Below are positions 60,196 through 64,000 of a stretch of 64,000 nucleotides of DNA, piece by piece. The position numbers were made by a program, and so were the translations under genes. Origin of the DNA: an uncultured Oscillospiraceae bacterium. GTDB taxonomy: Bacteria; Bacillota; Clostridia; Oscillospirales; Oscillospiraceae. How positions within the stretch are numbered: position 1 is the first letter of the stretch; each line of letters opens with the position of its first letter. Below the pieces are notes generated by a model. It saw only the letters and a list, made by a program, of their open reading frames with translations. It was not told the DNA's origin and made no database searches. The stretch covers positions 1 to 64,000 of the forward strand of contig CAKTOW010000010.1 in assembly GCA_934590325.1 (NCBI GenBank). The letters are read 5' to 3'.

Positions 60196-61533
60196 ATGAA
60201 CAAGAAATTAGGACACGACGCCATCTACGACGCCCGGGAGCTGGGTGTGCCCCGGATGCTGCTGCTGGGCCTGCAGCACCTGTTCGCCATGTTCGGCGCC
60301 ACGGTGCTGGTGCCCATCCTGGTGACCGGCTACGGCCTGCCCCTGTCTATCCAGACCACCCTGCTGTTTGCCGGTATCGGCACGCTGCTGTTCCACGTCT
60401 GCACCAAGTTCAAGGTGCCCGCCTTCCTGGGCTCCTCCTTCGCGTTCCTGGGCGGCTTCCAGGCGGTGGCCGCGCTGGACACCGGTAAGTTCGCGGCCAT
60501 GACCGGTGAGGAGAAGCTGCCCTACGCCCTGGGCGGCGTGGTCATCGCGGGTCTGCTGTACCTGGTGCTGGCCCTGCTGTTCAAGCTGGTGGGCGCCAAG
60601 AAGGTCATGCGGTACTTCCCGCCCATCGTCACCGGCCCCATCATCATCCTCATCGGTCTGAACCTGTCCGGTACCGCCGTAGCCAACGCCTCCACCAACT
60701 GGTGGCTGGCCCTGTGTGCCATCGTCATCATCATCGTGGCCAACATCTGGGGCAAGGGCATGATCAAGATCATCCCCATCCTGCTGGGTGTGGTGGGCAG
60801 CTACATCGTGGCGCTTATCTTCAACCAGGTGGACTTCACCGAGGTGGCCGGCGCCAACATCGTGGGCCTGCAGAAGTTCGTTATCGCTAAGTTCGACATC
60901 ACCTCCATCCTGGTAATGGCCCCCATCGCCATCGCCGCCATGATGGAGCACATCGGCGACATCTCCGCCATCTCCTCCACCACCGGCAAGAACTTCATCG
61001 AGGATCCCGGCCTGCACCGTACCCTGCTGGGCGACGGTCTTGCCACCGCCTTCGCCGGTATGTTCGGCGGCCCCGCCAACACCACCTACGGTGAGAACAC
61101 CGGCGTGCTGGCCCTGAGCCGCGTCTACGACCCCCGGGTCATCCGCCTGGCCGCCCTGTACGCCATTATCCTGAGCTTCTCCCCCAAGTTCGACGCACTG
61201 GTGAACTCCATCCCCACCGCCATCGTAGGCGGCGTCAGCTTCGTCCTGTACGGTATGATCTCCGCCGTGGGCGTCCGCAACGTGGTGGAGAACCGCGTTG
61301 ACCTGACCAAGTCCCGCAACCTCATCATCGCCGCGGTCATCTTCGTGTGCGGTCTGGGCTTCAGCTCCACCGGCGGCATCACCTTCACCGTGGGCAGCGC
61401 CGACATCACCCTGACCGGCCTGGCCATCGCTGCCCTGGCGGGCGTCATCCTGAACGCCATCCTGCCCGGCAACGACTACGAGTTCGGCAAGAGCGTCGAG
61501 GGCGACGCCAGCGCCGACCTGGGCAGCTATTAA
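60196..61533 (+). CDS. uraA: Uracil permease (NCS2 family)
   Basis: This 445-residue inner-membrane protein has about 14 hydrophobic segments. Family motifs are GLQHLFAMFGATVLVPILVTGY, AFLGSSFAFLGGFQ, the substrate loop MAPIAIAAMMEHIGDISAISSTTGKNF (residues about 238-264) and NTTYGENTGVLALS, which is the NCS2 signature. It imports uracil with a proton. The start is after AGAGAGGACAAGTCAC. It is preceded by a leader peptide and attenuator and followed by a hairpin, so it is transcribed alone. Confidence 0.93.
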   Translation: MNKKLGHDAIYDARELGVPRMLLLGLQHLFAMFGATVLVPILVTGYGLPLSIQTTLLFAGIGTLLFHVCTKFKVPAFLGSSFAFLGGFQAVAALDTGKFAAMTGEEKLPYALGGVVIAGLLYLVLALLFKLVGAKKVMRYFPPIVTGPIIILIGLNLSGTAVANASTNWWLALCAIVIIIVANIWGKGMIKIIPILLGVVGSYIVALIFNQVDFTEVAGANIVGLQKFVIAKFDITSILVMAPIAIAAMMEHIGDISAISSTTGKNFIEDPGLHRTLLGDGLATAFAGMFGGPANTTYGENTGVLALSRVYDPRVIRLAALYAIILSFSPKFDALVNSIPTAIVGGVSFVLYGMISAVGVRNVVENRVDLTKSRNLIIAAVIFVCGLGFSSTGGITFTVGSADITLTGLAIAALAGVILNAILPGNDYEFGKSVEGDASADLGSY

Positions 61534-61574
61534 GTCTGCGCCGGTCAAGCAGCGTTCATCTCCCCCACCGATAC

Positions 61575-61608
61575 GCCCCGCGGCGGTATGTACCGCCGCG
61601 GGGCTTTC
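61575..61608 (+). terminator. Terminator of the uracil permease gene
   Basis: GCCCCGCGGCGGTA-TG-TACCGCCGCGGGGC forms a 14-bp stem followed by TTTCCGTTT. Confidence 0.75.
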
Positions 61609-61648
61609 CGTTTCCCCTGCGGATAGTGGGATTTTGCGTGGAAAACCG

Positions 61649-61676
61649 TTGCAATATGCCGCCGCGATGCTATAAT
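61649..61676 (+). promoter_or_regulatory. Promoter of the GGDEF/HD-GYP gene
   Basis: TTGCAA and TATAAT are separated by 16 nt, about 48 nt before the start. Confidence 0.7.
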
Positions 61677-61724
61677 GTAGTTTGATATATTCTGATCAGT
61701 ACACGGAAAGGACGGTGCATCTCC

Positions 61725-63632
61725 ATGGAACGGGAAGGCTTCATTACCGCTCTGCTGCCCATCTGTGATTTTGTTTGTGAATACGACAGGCGGCGGGAGA
61801 AGCTCCGCGTCCGCCGCTCCGAGATCGTCCCGGAGCTGGAGGGCAGCCGGTGGTACACCGTGGACGCGCTCAGTGACGCGCTGCGGAGCAAGGGCAGCAT
61901 CATCGCCGAGCGCGGCGCGTGGGTGCACTACCTCACCAACGACAACCTCCGCCGCTTCTTCACGGAGCAGCAGCAGGACAAGAGCTTCCGCCTGCGCTTC
62001 CGGCAGAGAGGCATGGGCTACCGGCAGTACGATGTCCGCATCGACCTTGTGGACAGCAACACGCTGGTCATCTCCGGGCGGGACACCCAGGCGCAGGAGA
62101 TGGACGCCCTCACCGGCGCGCTGAACCGCAGCCACTACGAGCGGGATATGGCGGGCGAGATATTCAACGGCGGCGTCGCCATCATCGACATGGACGACCT
62201 GAAGATGTTCAACGACCTGTACGGCCACGGGGCGGGCGACGCCGCCCTGCGTACCATCGCCGAGGTGGTGCACTCCGTGGTGGGAGAGCGCGGCTCACTG
62301 GTGCGCTACGGCGGCGACGAGTTTTTGCTGCTGGTGCCCCAGATCACCGAGAGCGAGTTCAACGAGCAGCTCAGTAAGATCCAGCGGCAGCTCCACTCCG
62401 TCTGCATCCTTGCCTGCGGGCAGGAGCAGCACCCCACCGCCAGCATCGGCTGCGTTATCGCCGAGCAGGAGACGGTCTCCAGCGCGGTGCAGCGGGCGGA
62501 TCGCCTCATGTATCGCGCCAAGCGGACGAAGGACGCCGTGGTGACGGAAAGCTCCCCCGTGGAGAACACGGAGAGCGGCAAGGAGAAGATCCTCGTGGTG
62601 GACGACTCCGCCCTGAACCGCCAGCTGCTCCGGGAAATGCTGGAGGAGGACTTCACCATTCTGGAAGCCGCCAACGGCAGCGAGTGCATGGAGCAGCTGT
62701 CCCTCCACGGCAGCGAGATCGCGCTGGTACTGCTGGACATGATCATGCCGGTGATGGACGGTCTGCAGGTGCTGGAGGAGATGAACTGTCAGGGTCTTAT
62801 CGACCGCATCCCCGTTGTCGTCATCACGGCGGACGGCTCCGCGGATCGTGTGCGCCTGGCATACGATATGGGCGTCGTGGACTACATCGAGCGACCCTTC
62901 GACATAAAGGTGGTGCGCCAGCGCACCATGAACACCGTGAAGCTGTATGCACGGCAGCGGCGGCTGGCGTCGGTGATGGCGCAGCAGTTGCGGCGGCAGG
63001 AGCGGACGGTGGGCATCGTGGCCAACGTACTGTCCCGGGTGATGGGCTATCGCAACGGCGAGGGCGCGGACCACGGGCGGCATGTGCAGATGGTGACGGA
63101 GCTGCTGCTGGAGCGACTGCTGGAGCGGACGGATAAGTACGACCTGACGCGGCGGGACTGCCGGCGTATCGCGTCGGCGGGCATGTTCCACGACATCGGA
63201 AAGATGGGCGTGCCGGACACCATACTGCGCAAGCCCGGCGCACTGACGCCGGAGGAGTTCGAGATCGTGAAGAGGCATACGGTCATCGGCGAGGACCTGC
63301 TGCGGGGGATGAAGGACTACGCGGGGGAGCCGCTGGTGGAGATCGCGGCGGAAATTTGCCGCTGGCACCATGAGCGCGTGGACGGACGGGGGTATCCCGA
63401 CGGGCTGAAGGGCGACGAGATACCCATTGCGGCCCAGGTGGTCAGTGTGGCGGACGTGTTCGACGCGCTGGTGTCGCGGCGGGCGTATAAGGAAGCGTAT
63501 ACCCCGGAGGAGGCCATGGCGATGATACGCCGGGGCGAGTGCGGAGCCTTTGACCCGCTGCTGGTGGAGTGCCTGCAGGACATCCAGGACGCCCTGCGCC
63601 ACGAGGTCTATACCGCAGGAGGAACGGAATGA
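61725..63632 (+). CDS. GGDEF - receiver - HD-GYP signalling protein
   Basis: This 635-residue protein has residues about 1-125 as a PAS-like region and about 126-275 as a diguanylate cyclase domain (MDALTGALNRSHYERD, MDDLKMFNDLYGH, intact RYGGDEF). Residues about 290-410 are a receiver (VVDDSALNRQL, phospho-acceptor Asp in VLLDMIMPVMDGL), and 430-630 an HD-GYP phosphodiesterase (MFHDIGKMG, WHHERVDGRGYPDGLKGDEIP). Both opposing enzyme sites look intact, so the output may switch with phosphorylation. It makes or breaks cyclic dinucleotides. It is coupled by a 4-nt overlap to a solute-binding lipoprotein gene. Confidence 0.92.
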   Translation: MEREGFITALLPICDFVCEYDRRREKLRVRRSEIVPELEGSRWYTVDALSDALRSKGSIIAERGAWVHYLTNDNLRRFFTEQQQDKSFRLRFRQRGMGYRQYDVRIDLVDSNTLVISGRDTQAQEMDALTGALNRSHYERDMAGEIFNGGVAIIDMDDLKMFNDLYGHGAGDAALRTIAEVVHSVVGERGSLVRYGGDEFLLLVPQITESEFNEQLSKIQRQLHSVCILACGQEQHPTASIGCVIAEQETVSSAVQRADRLMYRAKRTKDAVVTESSPVENTESGKEKILVVDDSALNRQLLREMLEEDFTILEAANGSECMEQLSLHGSEIALVLLDMIMPVMDGLQVLEEMNCQGLIDRIPVVVITADGSADRVRLAYDMGVVDYIERPFDIKVVRQRTMNTVKLYARQRRLASVMAQQLRRQERTVGIVANVLSRVMGYRNGEGADHGRHVQMVTELLLERLLERTDKYDLTRRDCRRIASAGMFHDIGKMGVPDTILRKPGALTPEEFEIVKRHTVIGEDLLRGMKDYAGEPLVEIAAEICRWHHERVDGRGYPDGLKGDEIPIAAQVVSVADVFDALVSRRAYKEAYTPEEAMAMIRRGECGAFDPLLVECLQDIQDALRHEVYTAGGTE

Positions 63633-64000
63633 AAAACTACGCAAAACGCGCTGCGGCTGCGCTGCTGTCGCTGTGCTGCGCGGTGCTGTGCGCCTGCGGG
63701 CAGCCGGTGCCGGACACGGACGGCGAAGCCCTGCCGGTGCTGACCGTGGGCAGCGACAACTACGAGCCCTATTTCTATCTGGACGAAAACGGCGAGTACG
63801 CCGGTATCGACGTGGAGATCGCCACCGCCGCCTGCGAGAGACTGGGCTGGACGGTGAGCTTCCAAAAAATCAACTGGCAGGAGAAGGACGCACTTCTGGA
63901 GCGCGGCGACGTGGACTGCCTCTGGGGCAGCTTCTCCATGAACGGCAGAGAGGACCTCTACCGCTGGGCAGGACCGTATATGTACAGCCGTCAGGTGGTC
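63629..64000 (+). CDS. Family 3 solute-binding lipoprotein (truncated by window end)
   Basis: The first 124 residues have a lipoprotein signal peptide with lipobox LCAC at about residues 20-23. The start of an SBP_bac_3 domain follows (LPVLTVGSDNYEPYFYLDEN, then GIDVEIATAACERLGW and WGSFSMNGRED). Such domains bind amino acids. ATGA overlap with the preceding signalling gene suggests that it is either a sensor partner or the N-terminus of a membrane signalling protein such as a GGDEF or kinase fusion; the 3' end lies outside the window. Confidence 0.85.
   Translation, partial: MKNYAKRAAAALLSLCCAVLCACGQPVPDTDGEALPVLTVGSDNYEPYFYLDENGEYAGIDVEIATAACERLGWTVSFQKINWQEKDALLERGDVDCLWGSFSMNGREDLYRWAGPYMYSRQVV

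Noticed and set aside
60208-61548. Long minus-strand frame across the uracil permease
   Set aside because: Gly/Asp/Gln-rich shadow with no start signal.

Overview
The window is about 60% GC chromosomal DNA from a low-copy, gene-dense bacterium. Gene content points to a Gram-positive clostridial gut organism of the Oscillospiraceae type: a signal peptide plus LPXTG-like anchor on surface proteins, PfoR-type PTS IIC, K+-type membrane pyrophosphatase, class I hybrid cluster protein, BirA lacking its repressor domain, and a clostridial mobilizable element. The species cannot be fixed from this sequence alone.

Layout. (1) 0-7.6 kb: three paralogous, highly expressed-looking surface proteins, each behind a conserved 32-bp palindrome and sharing near-identical signal peptides and C-terminal anchors. 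They are interleaved with dihydropyrimidinase, a small membrane protein, an exonuclease and several families of hairpin-rich intergenic repeats. (2) 7.7-12.5 kb, minus strand: murA, WalJ-like MBL hydrolase, rlmH, a DUF2007-like protein and phosphoglucomutase. (3) 12.7-13.9 kb: an orphan holin/endolysin pair. (4) 14.4-16.5 kb: membrane pyrophosphatase. (5) 16.8-28.0 kb, minus strand: an eleven-gene catabolic operon (sugar ABC importer, cyclase-family hydrolase, two dehydrogenases, PfkB kinase, HpcH aldolase, cupin, DUF1537 kinase, PdxA2-type dehydrogenase). It diverges from a PrpR_N-type regulator with a degenerate AAA+ domain at 28.3-30.1 kb. The operon most likely imports and degrades a sugar acid to DHAP and pyruvate-level products. 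(6) 30.4-37.7 kb: tRNA-Ser(CGA), glutamine-amidotransferase-like hydrolase, PTS IIC, an unusual esterase-acyltransferase fusion with a zinc-ribbon membrane partner, HAD phosphatase, MazG-like protein, AEC transporter.

(7) 37.7-54.5 kb is a foreign block of lower GC. Its left part is one continuous run of eight tightly overlapping genes: AbiEi antitoxin, Mrr-like nuclease, AbiEii toxin, type III Res, two unknown small proteins, type III Mod, and an 896-residue protein with a DUF4062/TIR-like N-terminus and a long helical repeat-like body. A strong promoter sits inside a perfect inverted repeat upstream. This composite defence operon is the best candidate for an undescribed system. Its right part is a mobilizable-element relic (RepA-like ATPase, MobC, relaxase with a nested out-of-frame membrane-protein gene) whose relaxase reads through the element edge. 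Related 3'-end sequences flank the block in inverted orientation.

(8) 54.5-64 kb: hcp, MBL hydrolase, a split chromate-type transporter, divergent birA/bioY, a uracil permease behind a leader peptide/terminator that looks like a pyrBI-style attenuator, a GGDEF-REC-HD-GYP signalling protein and the start of a solute-binding lipoprotein.

Start codons were chosen by ribosome-binding sites and family alignment from memory. No database search was run.
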